A DNA stretch of 64,000 nucleotides. Source: an uncultured Cohaesibacter sp. (lineage in GTDB: Bacteria > Pseudomonadota > Alphaproteobacteria > Rhizobiales > Cohaesibacteraceae). Below are positions 44,101-51,561 of this stretch, piece by piece. A program made the position numbers and the translations under genes. Location of the stretch: the NCBI RefSeq assembly GCF_963677725.1, contig NZ_OY782507.1, positions 3,445,001 to 3,509,000 of the forward strand, read 5' to 3'. The notes below the pieces were generated by a model. That model searched no databases. It saw only the letters and a list, made by a program, of their open reading frames with translations, and was not told the origin of the DNA. Within the stretch, counting starts at the first letter, position 1, and every line of letters starts with the position of its first letter.

Positions 44101-44570
44101 TCTGCTTCCAAACTATTTGGCTTTTCTCTTGGCAGAACAGGCAACGGAACCGAAACCACTGGCAAGACCTCAGTAGTCGCTGGCGCCTCCAAACTTTTAA
44201 TGGCGGGGCGCTCGCTTTCTTCAGGCCTTGTCTTTTCTTCAAGATCGGTCTGAGAGCGCTGCCGCTCAATCATTTCCAAAGTTGCGGCATCCAGCTTACC
44301 GGTTGCAGGTAGACCAGAAGCCTGCTGAAAGGTTTGCAAAGCGTTTTTTGTTCGATTGCCATAAAGACCATCTGCAGGACCAGGGTTGTAACCTTGTTCT
44401 GCTAGAAATTTTTGAGCCTGCAACAGCTCCAAATTCTGAGAAAACGACGGTGAAGCGGGCAATAAAAATGCCAATAGAATACCAGCCCATGCCAAAGTAA
44501 CCGCAGGGCTTCTTCCGATTTCTGGTCTTCTAGATCTTAAAATATAGGCCCCACCAAGCATCCTATCCAC
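41187..44570 (-). CDS. Membrane-anchored TerB-N/TerB/TerB-C protein with peptidoglycan-binding domain
   Basis: 1127 residues. Residues ~22-45 look like a signal/TM (AWAGILLAFLLPASPSFSQ). Residues ~47-102 are a PG-binding-1-type domain (AEQGYNPGPADGLYGNRTKN). A ~130-residue Pro/Ser-rich linker leads to a TM helix at ~234-254 (NSIIAIVILLATVGLCIFVL) with a basic stop-transfer (RWIFRKIVRMFGAIFGKRKD). The cytoplasmic part has a helical linker, a TerB-N-like region (~440-660, GYMFLYFYGLEQRFF), a TerB core (~850-955) with the metal-site signature QADGEVSKAE and a second ADGIIQRDE, and a TerB-C-like end. It is first in the operon with an ATPase and a helicase. The topology suggests sensing the cell wall and signalling inward; the sensing role is inferred. 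The exact start is uncertain. Confidence 0.82.
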   Translation of the reverse strand: MDRMLGGAYILRSRRPEIGRSPAVTLAWAGILLAFLLPASPSFSQNLELLQAQKFLAEQGYNPGPADGLYGNRTKNALQTFQQASGLPATGKLDAATLEMIERQRSQTDLEEKTRPEESERPAIKSLEAPATTEVLPVVSVPLPVLPREKPNSLEADPSSISGISSPSSIPELSRPVNDNGSDHSISLPQNEPPQSIVEKSLDRSTEDSVERVEIPKIDGEQAVPTSSNDNTNSIIAIVILLATVGLCIFVLRWIFRKIVRMFGAIFGKRKDRKPNAGNPFSSISNTTAPIKAVDDASALLVLGQNEKSAAFGALSNNRELDSIIETVETEIERQVKEIHSNPLPPIQENIAIKADALSSEALNKVMNQPGVHALRPSQQLQGNHDQTEHEQTLQRIKERDEKARESRIKWRMRKELAQEFVKQAKAKSEASIAASNRRGWIPAGESILVAGRDIGGLVYIGPAPSTGRYGQKRKCYIDPSLSVAKRGDDKEGIYMPYWPSYSDIPANARATYLDWLASGRSDSSYDPGYMFLYFYGLEQRFFEKAADEADRQAIVHEVERLKELYQDNNSAQRYLGTFLNLAQIVQDPALPLIPERLGWSNELPLPVNLYLGRKLKAEQAINAEDGLLWLKHHPDRRMRTPAQRCKAEFELLFRSRFNAHYPDGMKVRKPRKALKIEYQSASGDFTANVTPLIGDAPDISGLSKPVEELQFLADEAMASLDKYSRYLGPDEDRRGTVQAHSLLPQELRSLFPCEELDGLSNWALPILEKNGQVPVLELLERLNGRKPEKFGKRQLVDAADALAMIGVGMAPDPRFALRGPKLDDPVILFHLPDGTRALDETTSAYQASLLEIAIGTFIAQADGEVSKAESDALKRTIRQADHLSPVERLRLAANLAWFFAVPLDLQQLRSRLKKLDLDQKHAIADIVIKLAGADGIIQRDEVGQIEKIYKILDMSTEGLYSRLNKQAMTDIEGDEPISVRSASHVSDGVAIPPETEDAIQVRLNALDQSRLADIRTNTAQVSQLLGAIFDSDGAEDEVSEGETVEQASHTFPGLDAKHSGFVTELVKRESWARLEFEQLAKEFGLMMEGCLEVINEWSFEHHDEMLIEEDDLFEINSDIAASLTAQ

Positions 44571-45101
44571 GTCATGACTGCAGAAGCGCTCATTTGAATT
44601 GAAGCTTCTTCAAGTAGCGATTTCTATGTTCAAGAAGTATAGATTGACATGCAGGTGTTGCCAGATCAATTGCACAATCAAAGATTGTCATAATGTGTAG
44701 GGGCTTGTTCACTGCATGCGGTTTAACCTCACGGCCATACGTGGACGATGGGCTAAGGCCCATGCTGGACTATTTGAACTTTAGGCTCAGTCACATTTTA
44801 ATGACGATCTGAATGGCTGCTTTGATGACCATTCCCCATGACCGTGCTGCGCTGCCGCAAGTCAGCAATCCGCCCGAAACGGCCGTGATTGACAATCTCA
44901 GATATTCAATCTGGAGCAAAAGACTCAGTTTGGCAGCGAGCCAAATGCGATGTTTCACAGTGCAAGGATGGATTTCAGATACCTTGCATCTCGCATGGCG
45001 ATGTATCAATTTGCAATCGCAGCACCCAAGCTGGCTCTTTTGTTTGAGAGCCTTCTCATAGTGTTTCGATATCGGATCATGCCCTTTATCTCTGCACTTT
45101 C
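44571..45101. other. Intergenic region with weak repeat copy
   Basis: About 530 bp upstream of the TerB operon. It must contain that operon's promoter. A degenerate repeat (copy 11, minus strand, ATTTGCAATCGC at 45009-45020) is present. I see no gene here. Confidence 0.5.
44985..45060 (-). repeat. Dispersed intergenic repeat, copy 11 (weak)
   Basis: Only the GCGATTGCAAATTGATACATC core portion is recognisable; flanks are diverged. Confidence 0.35.
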
Positions 45102-45362
45102 ATGAATAAAAACCTGCTATACAGGGTGTTATGTATTGCAGTTGCTAAATGGCAGGCGCTCCGGGGAGATCTTGTGCCAAGAATACAGCTTCCCAAGGAT
45201 GATCTGACTGACAAAGCCAAAGCAATTTGGCAACACGCTGATGAAAGCCCCGTCTTTCGTGCCATGAAGGTTAGCTGCGATATGTGCTCGACCCAAATGG
45301 CATTCTTTTCAGATGCGATGCCAGAGAAAATTGGTGAAGCCTTTCAAGCTGAAATAAACTGA
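45102..45362 (+). CDS. Small hypothetical protein
   Basis: 86 residues with no recognised domain. It contains a CDMC pair (DMCSTQMAFF) and a charged centre (LPKDDLTDKAKAIWQHADES). No good ribosome-binding site precedes the ATG. It is convergent with the minus-strand gene at 45395. It may be real, as the composition is protein-like, but support is limited. Confidence 0.4.
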   Translation: MNKNLLYRVLCIAVAKWQALRGDLVPRIQLPKDDLTDKAKAIWQHADESPVFRAMKVSCDMCSTQMAFFSDAMPEKIGEAFQAEIN

Positions 45363-45394
45363 TTATTTGAAGACTGATTGCTTTAACGAGGCGG

Positions 45395-46240
45395 TCAGTT
45401 TTTGGATGCTTTCCTGCGACGGATTGTTTTTGGCTTCTCTTCAGGAGGCCACAGAGCTCCGAGGATCCATCCCTCAACCAAACCGGTTGCTGCAATCGGT
45501 TCTGGTTCCGGGGCAGCGAAGGCAGTTTCCAGCTGTCCTGATTTGTCTGCTTCTTGCAGCCGTCGGGCGACAGAATAGGCGTCGTGTTGATCTGGAGTGC
45601 GGTCTTTTCGGGGATAGGAGAAACTCCAGAGGCAGGGATAGGCTTCAGCGATGACTGAAGAACCCTCTGGTGGTGTCCATCCATCGAAGGGCCAGAAATG
45701 CAATTGGGGTCGCGCTTCTCGTATACGCCTTAGCCAGGGAATGCCCGAATGGGTGGACTTTGCGACTGATCCCTGCACATCGAAATGAAACACCGATTTT
45801 GCTGATCTGGTTGCCTCTTCGGTCAGGCGTCGCCAACGCCTTTCGCCCGTTCTTGCTGCTCCATTGCCGACACTGCCGTTTCGAACAAAATCGACATAGG
45901 TGTGAAGCTCGTCGGTTGGCCAGTGGACGCAAAAGTCGTCAAGGAAGACCTGCCAATCCGGCTCCAGCCTATGTCGCTCGAAATAGCGCATGGGAAAAGA
46001 GAAAGCGTGATCGATTCCGACAATTGTTGGGATGCTGCTGTCCAACTCTGCTATCAGCCATTCTGCAAGGCCGCGCCGGGTCCAGTATTTCTTGGGACCG
46101 GGGGGAGGGAGAACCTCCTCTGCCTCGTTGCTGTCAATGGTTTGATAAACCCGCAGTCCCTTAAGACTTGCCTCTGCTGTTTCTGCTCCAGAGTAGTCGA
46201 TGCCGATGGTTCTTTTGAACCTGCGTGCTGGACTTGTCAT
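45395..46240 (-). CDS. RNase-H-fold-like (DUF429-like) hypothetical protein
   Basis: 281 residues from ATG 46240, overlapping the upstream stop by 4 bp (ATGA). A longer frame to 46354 would overlap the upstream gene extensively. Acidic positions spaced as in RNase H-fold proteins are visible: GIDYSGAE (13-20), IVGIDHAFSF (~75) and DQHDAYSVARRL near the C-terminus. Other recognisable words are KYWTRRGLAEWL and HWPTDELHTYVDFVR. It could be a nuclease or a phosphotransferase-like fold. Coupling to a DUF3883 gene suggests the two act together, perhaps in defence. Confidence 0.65.
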   Translation of the reverse strand: MTSPARRFKRTIGIDYSGAETAEASLKGLRVYQTIDSNEAEEVLPPPGPKKYWTRRGLAEWLIAELDSSIPTIVGIDHAFSFPMRYFERHRLEPDWQVFLDDFCVHWPTDELHTYVDFVRNGSVGNGAARTGERRWRRLTEEATRSAKSVFHFDVQGSVAKSTHSGIPWLRRIREARPQLHFWPFDGWTPPEGSSVIAEAYPCLWSFSYPRKDRTPDQHDAYSVARRLQEADKSGQLETAFAAPEPEPIAATGLVEGWILGALWPPEEKPKTIRRRKASKN

Positions 46241-47067
46241 TGGAAACTCGCCTGAAAGTTTGTGGCTGTGAGAGACACGTGGGCGTCGAGGGGAGGACGC
46301 AACTCGAATGCCTTTGGTCCGCGTGCAAACTCGTAGAGCCGGAAGAGATACCAATCCTCTCGCCTCTCGTCAGCAACCTCAAGCTCGTTACGGGAGATAT
46401 GGAACGGTGTCCGCTCCCACCCGTTTGTGGTCTTTACCTCGATAAGGCGATCTTTGCCTTCGGGAGTGAAACTAGCGATATCATATCCGGCCCCATCACC
46501 GTCTTCCTTTGAAACCCAACGAACGCGCCGTGCGAGATCATCTCTGCCACTTTGCTGAAGCGTCGCGCGTTCATGGTGAAATACGCGCTCTTCGCCTGTA
46601 TGCCCCAAAGCGCGATTGCGCTCATCCCGGCCAGCAACATCGAAGCGGCGAGCAACACGCTGCATTTGTTCGACTTCATCTGTGGGAGGCGCGTTGCGCA
46701 TGGTTGGGGCCACGCCGATGTAAAGGGCTCCTGCTTCGGCCAGTTGGTGACTTTCTGTTTGATGCAGAGAGACTTCCCATTCTGGATGGTGTGCAAGCCA
46801 TCTGGAAATAGCCTCTGCAAGTGCCATCTGAAAATTAAACCGAGGCTTATAGCCCTGAATGGTCGGCAGCCCAAGGCCGATGCAAGCCGCAGACACATTG
46901 CACAGTTTGAACTCGATTGAGCCGCGGCTGCGACCAATCTGCTCTTGCAATGCCCTGTTCATTGACGCCTTGTTGTAGCTGCGATCCGACAGTTCATCAC
47001 TCAGCATCATGAAATAGGATGCCACCGTGATGTCGTTTTCGGTGTCTGACCAATTCTCTGAACTCAT
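46237..47067 (-). CDS. DUF3883 (PD-(D/E)xK nuclease-like) protein
   Basis: 276 residues. The C-terminal ~130 residues carry a restriction-endonuclease-like core: HTGEERVFHHERATL (Glu160), GAGYDIASFTPEG (Asp196) and RLIEVKTTNGWERTP (Glu210, Lys212). This matches DUF3883/Mrr-like domains, which cut DNA or serve as nuclease modules in defence genes. The N-terminal ~120 residues (SYNKASMNRALQEQIGRSRG) look like a specificity or DNA-binding region. It is the first gene of a coupled pair; a perfect palindrome sits 57 bp upstream. Confidence 0.75.
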   Translation of the reverse strand: MSSENWSDTENDITVASYFMMLSDELSDRSYNKASMNRALQEQIGRSRGSIEFKLCNVSAACIGLGLPTIQGYKPRFNFQMALAEAISRWLAHHPEWEVSLHQTESHQLAEAGALYIGVAPTMRNAPPTDEVEQMQRVARRFDVAGRDERNRALGHTGEERVFHHERATLQQSGRDDLARRVRWVSKEDGDGAGYDIASFTPEGKDRLIEVKTTNGWERTPFHISRNELEVADERREDWYLFRLYEFARGPKAFELRPPLDAHVSLTATNFQASFQ

Positions 47068-47123
47068 AACGGGAAACTACCGTGGGATTGGCATCATGTC
47101 ATTGGAGAAATGGCTCTTCCATA

Positions 47124-47159
47124 TTTTTATCTCATTGACAGCTGTCAATGAGATAAAAA
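47124..47159. promoter_or_regulatory. Perfect 36-bp palindrome
   Basis: TTTTTATCTCATTGACAG is followed directly by its exact complement, with no spacer. It lies between the ParB-like stop and the DUF3883 start, both on the minus strand. A/T tracts at both ends allow a bidirectional terminator for the ParB-like gene. Position also allows an operator for the DUF3883 pair. The zero spacer makes a stable hairpin less ideal, so operator use is plausible. Confidence 0.55.
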
Positions 47160-47247
47160 AACTCTTGCTGAGGACGTCAGAAAGAGGGCGTCTGACCTTC
47201 AGCTATTCTTTGCGTTTACCGCTTCCTGTAAACGCTGATCTCCGCTG

Positions 47248-48774
47248 TCACAATATGTCTGGCTTCGCATCGGCGATGCCTTCGGCATCATGCCATTCTG
47301 ACTCGCTTTTGAAAGTCTCATAGAGTTCAGGCAATTTCCTCGCGACAAATTCTGCAAATGTCCGATCTGGCATTTGGATATCTACTCGATTGGCTTTGCT
47401 GACCAATGTGGCAAGCTTGGTGTTGTCCGCCATCACGGTGGGAGGTTCCGGAAGAGCAGGCTTTGCCTCCATCTCATTTATGAGATGCGCAAGCCGCTCA
47501 TCTGATGAAGCAAGGTCCAAAAAGGATTTCCCGCCAACTATTTGCCGTGCGTTATCGAGGTGCTTTGTCTGCACCAACAGATCAGCCAAATGCTGCCAGC
47601 GAGGTCGCCCAATTTTTGGCGCAGCGCCAATGCTATTGATGATGTCGTCAGGAATCTTTTCGCTGATGACCTTCAGTCGCGATGCTTCCGTTTTGTCGAC
47701 GGAGAGGGCCGACATGACCCGCGCAGTAGCTTCTGCGTAATTGGGGACCAGTTTGAATAAGTGCTCGGCAAAGCGAACCTTTTCAATATAGGTCGCGTCT
47801 CTTCGATAGCTGTTCTCCCTACCCTGAACCATCAGAAGTGTGATGTTATCGTGGTCTTTGATAATGGCTTTTATCGATTGTTCCGCCCTGTCTTTGGCAG
47901 CTATGAGACGTCTGGTTCCGCTCACCACCTGATACCGCTCCCTTATTTCAGGATGAGGGCGGATGATGATTGGTACATCCTGGCCATTCTCTTTCATCGA
48001 GTTACCAAGGGCTTCCCGCTCACCAAGATTGGATGCATCCTCAAGGCGGTGAGGAAGTGGTGTCGGGTCGATCTTGGATATTTCAATCAAGATGACTTCG
48101 CCGTCCCCAATTCCTGATCTGGACTTGTCGGCTGCAGCAAGCGTCGGGTCTTCACAAGGATCGTTGGTGTGTTGCGTCGGAAGTGACGTCTTATTCACTT
48201 TGCGCAACAGTGCTGCCATCCGATTGAAGAGCCTTTTTTGCGGATCCGGAAGGCTGTCACTATCGGCAAATTCAGACAGCCTATTTTCAAGAGAAAGAAC
48301 ACTGCCATCCAGAAACTGTGCCAATTGCGGTAGCAGGTCTGGATGCCGCTTTCTGAGCAATCGGGCGCAATCCAACGCTTCACGAATTGCATGAGCATTT
48401 TGGGGATCCTCATGGAGGATGAGCGTGGCTACCAAGATGACGGCGGACAGCTTCTCTCCGGCTTCCACGTAGTTCTGCCGGTGGTTGGGGTCATTGCTTC
48501 TGCACTTGTCAGTCATCACATCTTGGCAGAGCAATGCTGCAACGGGAGCCTTGGTTACCTCAATGTTTTTGAGAATATCCGCGCTCCTGACGTCAGTCCC
48601 CTGTTGGGTATCGATATCGGAAGTAAGTTTTTCCAAAACCTCCTGTGCACACTGCTGCCAATCGGTTTCTTGCAATGGAAATGCGGCCAACTGGCGTTGA
48701 GCTATTCTTTTAAGAGGTGCGAGGTCTTCGGTATTTACAGTGCCGAATAATGGATGCTGCTTTTTGCCTGTCAT
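47248..48774 (-). CDS. Orphan ParB/RepB-like protein with N-terminal extension
   Basis: 508 residues. The ParB N-terminal domain starts near ~225: SMKENGQDVPIIIRPHP (CTPase box I region) and RYQVVSGTRRLIAAK, then the arginine-rich box II GRENSYRRDATYIEKVRFAE. An HTH-like region follows (KTEASRLKVISEKIP), as in RepB of repABC plasmids. The ~220-residue N-terminal part is unrecognised and unusual; typical RepB proteins are 300-350 residues. No ParA/RepA or RepC gene is nearby, so partition is unlikely and it may instead regulate or act on DNA of the element. Confidence 0.78.
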   Translation of the reverse strand: MTGKKQHPLFGTVNTEDLAPLKRIAQRQLAAFPLQETDWQQCAQEVLEKLTSDIDTQQGTDVRSADILKNIEVTKAPVAALLCQDVMTDKCRSNDPNHRQNYVEAGEKLSAVILVATLILHEDPQNAHAIREALDCARLLRKRHPDLLPQLAQFLDGSVLSLENRLSEFADSDSLPDPQKRLFNRMAALLRKVNKTSLPTQHTNDPCEDPTLAAADKSRSGIGDGEVILIEISKIDPTPLPHRLEDASNLGEREALGNSMKENGQDVPIIIRPHPEIRERYQVVSGTRRLIAAKDRAEQSIKAIIKDHDNITLLMVQGRENSYRRDATYIEKVRFAEHLFKLVPNYAEATARVMSALSVDKTEASRLKVISEKIPDDIINSIGAAPKIGRPRWQHLADLLVQTKHLDNARQIVGGKSFLDLASSDERLAHLINEMEAKPALPEPPTVMADNTKLATLVSKANRVDIQMPDRTFAEFVARKLPELYETFKSESEWHDAEGIADAKPDIL

Positions 48775-49637
48775 TTATGGACTTCCTCTATCGTCATGTG
48801 ACCGCAAGCGCGGTTGAAATTTATCACGTAGGTAGATGGGATCGTTGCCTCGCAGAGAAAAACAGAAAACGCGAAATTTATTGGCTACCACGGCAAACGC
48901 CATACTGGGTGAAACCGACGATCTCAGGTTAAAATCAAGTCTCGGTTTTGTATGTCCCAACAAGTATGATGATCGTCTAATTATTGTGTGTGAAAGGTTG
49001 TCGCATGCGCCCGAGAACAGTCAGGGGTGGGCGATGAAATCGAGCGATTGTGCATTCAGTATTGATTAGATCGCCCCTAAGCTTGGCAATGCTCGTTCGA
49101 CGGGTGAGGGGCAATCGGAAACTGGGAGTGGTCTTGTGATTTGACGTTACCAAGTTGCAGAAATTTGCTCGATGTTACGCAGGGAAGACTCCCTCAACTG
49201 TATAAGTGGTTTCAAAATTAAAAATGAAAAATGCTGCAAATTTTTGCCACCTGCTTAGATTTCAGCGATTGGTATAGCAGTATGCCGCACTATTTTTGCT
49301 GCCTCGCGTTACGAGCGTTGGCCCTCTGGCAGCTGTTTGGGTTTATTGCTTTCAGTAAAACGCCAGACTTTAACTTCCGCCCGTCATGGAGGACGATAGT
49401 TAAAGCTCAGCGTGTTTAGATTGCATCCGCTCATCATCTAGAAGACGAGTGCTTTCCTGCAATAATATCACAAATTATTACAATATATTTCAGGACTAAT
49501 AACGTGGATGTCGCCAGAAGAGGCCCCTTATCCTGCAACTTTTTCCAAAGTGCGGTGTTGGGGGTGAGAGTCTGATACCCAAATCTGGCAATACAAACGG
49601 CAAAGCAATTTTTCGGTCTTGAATTTCAGACCTATGT
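48775..49637. other. Long intergenic region, no gene seen
   Basis: About 860 bp between the divergent ParB-like and recombinase-like genes. Short frames lack ribosome-binding sites and known domains. It should contain promoters for both sides. No inverted terminal repeats or tandem iterons are evident to the eye. Confidence 0.5.
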
Positions 49638-49684
49638 CCTCAGCACGACGATAAACGCTCTCGTTTTAAGAGCCTACACTGAGG
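49638..49684 (+). promoter_or_regulatory. Leader hairpin overlapping the ribosome-binding site
   Basis: Nested inverted repeats: CCTCAG (49638) pairs with CTGAGG (49679) and GCTCT with AGAGC inside. The outer 3' arm contains the start of the Shine-Dalgarno sequence GAGGAAAG, 9 nt before the ATG at 49693, so folding could limit translation of the recombinase-like gene. Confidence 0.4.
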
Positions 49685-49692
49685 AAAGAACA

Positions 49693-51561
49693 ATGTTTGC
49701 AGACAAATATAACTTGCGTGATGTGCTGCTGTACAATCAAATGCTGATCAAACAAACCCCAACCAGAAGCATTTATAAAAATGAGCGCGCTGCCTTGAAT
49801 AAGGCACCGAAGTATTTCGACGCACCACTTGAGGGTATTCCTGCTGACATCACCTTCATCGAGACCAAACTCGGCCGTGGTCCTGTTAGGTGCTGTCCGC
49901 CCCAAGCACCCGAAATTAGCAGTTTCAAGGATGATCGCAAAAACCTTAAAGGGGCTGTGAAACGCTTTCTCGATTATAAAAATCCGATCGCTATCACCAA
50001 AGAAAGCATGTTGCCGGATGGCAAATTTATTGTCGAGTACGTTCAGAAAAATGGAGGTGTTACAAAGTTGCCAGATGGGACACCCGGAAGAAAGTTGCCA
50101 CCTCATATTCATTTTTCAATCGGAGCACTTGCTCGGGCTGCATGTACGGCAGGATATTCCATCGCTGAACTTGATAGCGAAAAGATACAAGAACTGATTG
50201 ATAGTCTTAAGGGTTCCGCCAAACGGAGTGCAAAACTAGGTGTCTTGCGTCTTAACGAACTAATCAACCGCAGAGGCGAATTTCCTGAAATTGAAATTTT
50301 TTTGCCTGCCCAGCCTTTGGTCATCGCAAAGCGGTGCGTTAAGCCTTCCGATAAATATGCCCGATCATCCAAGGATCCCTGCGCTCAGTTGTTGTGGGAT
50401 GACATACAAGCATTTGCCACGAAACGCCGTGGAGTAGATGAAAATGGAGATCCGATCCCTCCTGAAGAATCCGAATTCGGTCTAGTGACTGAGAAAAAGT
50501 ATGGAGACATCGTCAAACAAGCCATCAACACTTTGGTCTTAGAAGGCTATCTGACCGGCGAAGAAACACTCAGACTTCGCGACATTTGTAGTGAAACAAT
50601 GATCAGAGCTTTTGCCAAGGGATGGCAGCGGAGAATTCAATCCGGCGAAGTCAGCAAAGATGCTGACTATTATTACAATATGATCAGTAAAATGAGGTTC
50701 ATCGCCGAAGTTATGGGAGCGGGAAAAAAGGAGCTGAAACGCATTCAGAAGATCGTTGACAAGATTAACGGTAAACGCAAATACAAGAAAAGGGGCAGCA
50801 AAATGTCTCCGGTACGGAAACAGTTCGTGCGCGACTTTTCCAGAGACTATTACTACCAGAACAAACTTTTTGGGTCGCCAGAAGAGTTGCAAAAACGGGC
50901 GCAAAAGGTGCTCGACAATTGGGATCGTTCTAAGACGAATGAGCGTATGCTTGCCATCAAGATGGGAATAGCAGCGTGCATCAATGCGATCCTGTACAGG
51001 GCCTCTCCGATCCGGCGTAAAAATCTCAATGACTTGCGTTTCCGGGGAGAGAACGCAACCCTCATTTTCAATGACCGGAATGATCTCTATATTTTTCTTT
51101 CTGAGGACATGGTTAAAAATGGCCGCGCAATCGAACACGAGGCCGATAAAGATGCCTTCCCGATTGTGAGGTGGTTTATTGACGAGGTACGTCCCAAGTG
51201 GATCCATAGTCATCCTTACGGCAGTAAGCTCGTTGATAGTGATTATCTGTTTCCTTCAAAGCGAGCGGATCGCCCTTTGGAAGTGGAAACAATGGCCGAC
51301 CACTACTCTCAGGCTATTGGCCAGCTCGGCTTGTCAGGGCTCACCTTTCATTTAGCACGTCACATCAGTGTTTTCCTCATTCTGGCAGAAAACCCCAATG
51401 CTTGGTCTGAAGCCTGCGAAATTCTCGGCGATACGCTCTCATCTGTTCGAGACTTTTATGCATGGATGGACGATGAACGGACGCACAAGCAAGGTCGGAT
51501 CTATCTCCAGAACTCGGTTAAAAATGCTCGCAAATATAAAGAGGGACAGAGAAATGCCTGA
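49693..51561 (+). CDS. Large tyrosine-recombinase-like protein A
   Basis: 622 residues with GAGGAAAG upstream. The C-terminal ~200 residues contain a tyrosine-recombinase catalytic pattern: RASPIRRKNLNDLRFRG (box I Arg), FHLARHISVFL (HxxRH, ~553-557) and LGDTLSSVRDFYAWMDDE with a candidate nucleophile Tyr ~589. The usual His/Trp before it is replaced by Asp. The first ~400 residues are not recognised (charged, likely helical, DNA-binding core domain somewhere before 430). The next gene, B, overlaps by 8 bp. Such long paired recombinases differ from phage integrases and suggest a self-mobile module. Confidence 0.75.
   Translation: MFADKYNLRDVLLYNQMLIKQTPTRSIYKNERAALNKAPKYFDAPLEGIPADITFIETKLGRGPVRCCPPQAPEISSFKDDRKNLKGAVKRFLDYKNPIAITKESMLPDGKFIVEYVQKNGGVTKLPDGTPGRKLPPHIHFSIGALARAACTAGYSIAELDSEKIQELIDSLKGSAKRSAKLGVLRLNELINRRGEFPEIEIFLPAQPLVIAKRCVKPSDKYARSSKDPCAQLLWDDIQAFATKRRGVDENGDPIPPEESEFGLVTEKKYGDIVKQAINTLVLEGYLTGEETLRLRDICSETMIRAFAKGWQRRIQSGEVSKDADYYYNMISKMRFIAEVMGAGKKELKRIQKIVDKINGKRKYKKRGSKMSPVRKQFVRDFSRDYYYQNKLFGSPEELQKRAQKVLDNWDRSKTNERMLAIKMGIAACINAILYRASPIRRKNLNDLRFRGENATLIFNDRNDLYIFLSEDMVKNGRAIEHEADKDAFPIVRWFIDEVRPKWIHSHPYGSKLVDSDYLFPSKRADRPLEVETMADHYSQAIGQLGLSGLTFHLARHISVFLILAENPNAWSEACEILGDTLSSVRDFYAWMDDERTHKQGRIYLQNSVKNARKYKEGQRNA

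Noticed and set aside
41187-44570. Calling the TerB protein a tellurite-resistance determinant
   Set aside because: No TerC, TerD, TerZ or other ter genes are nearby; the context is an ATPase and a DNA helicase.
47248-49692. Plasmid replication/partition origin near the ParB-like gene
   Set aside because: No ParA/RepA or RepC gene and no visible iterons; the DNA sits within a tRNA-integrated region.
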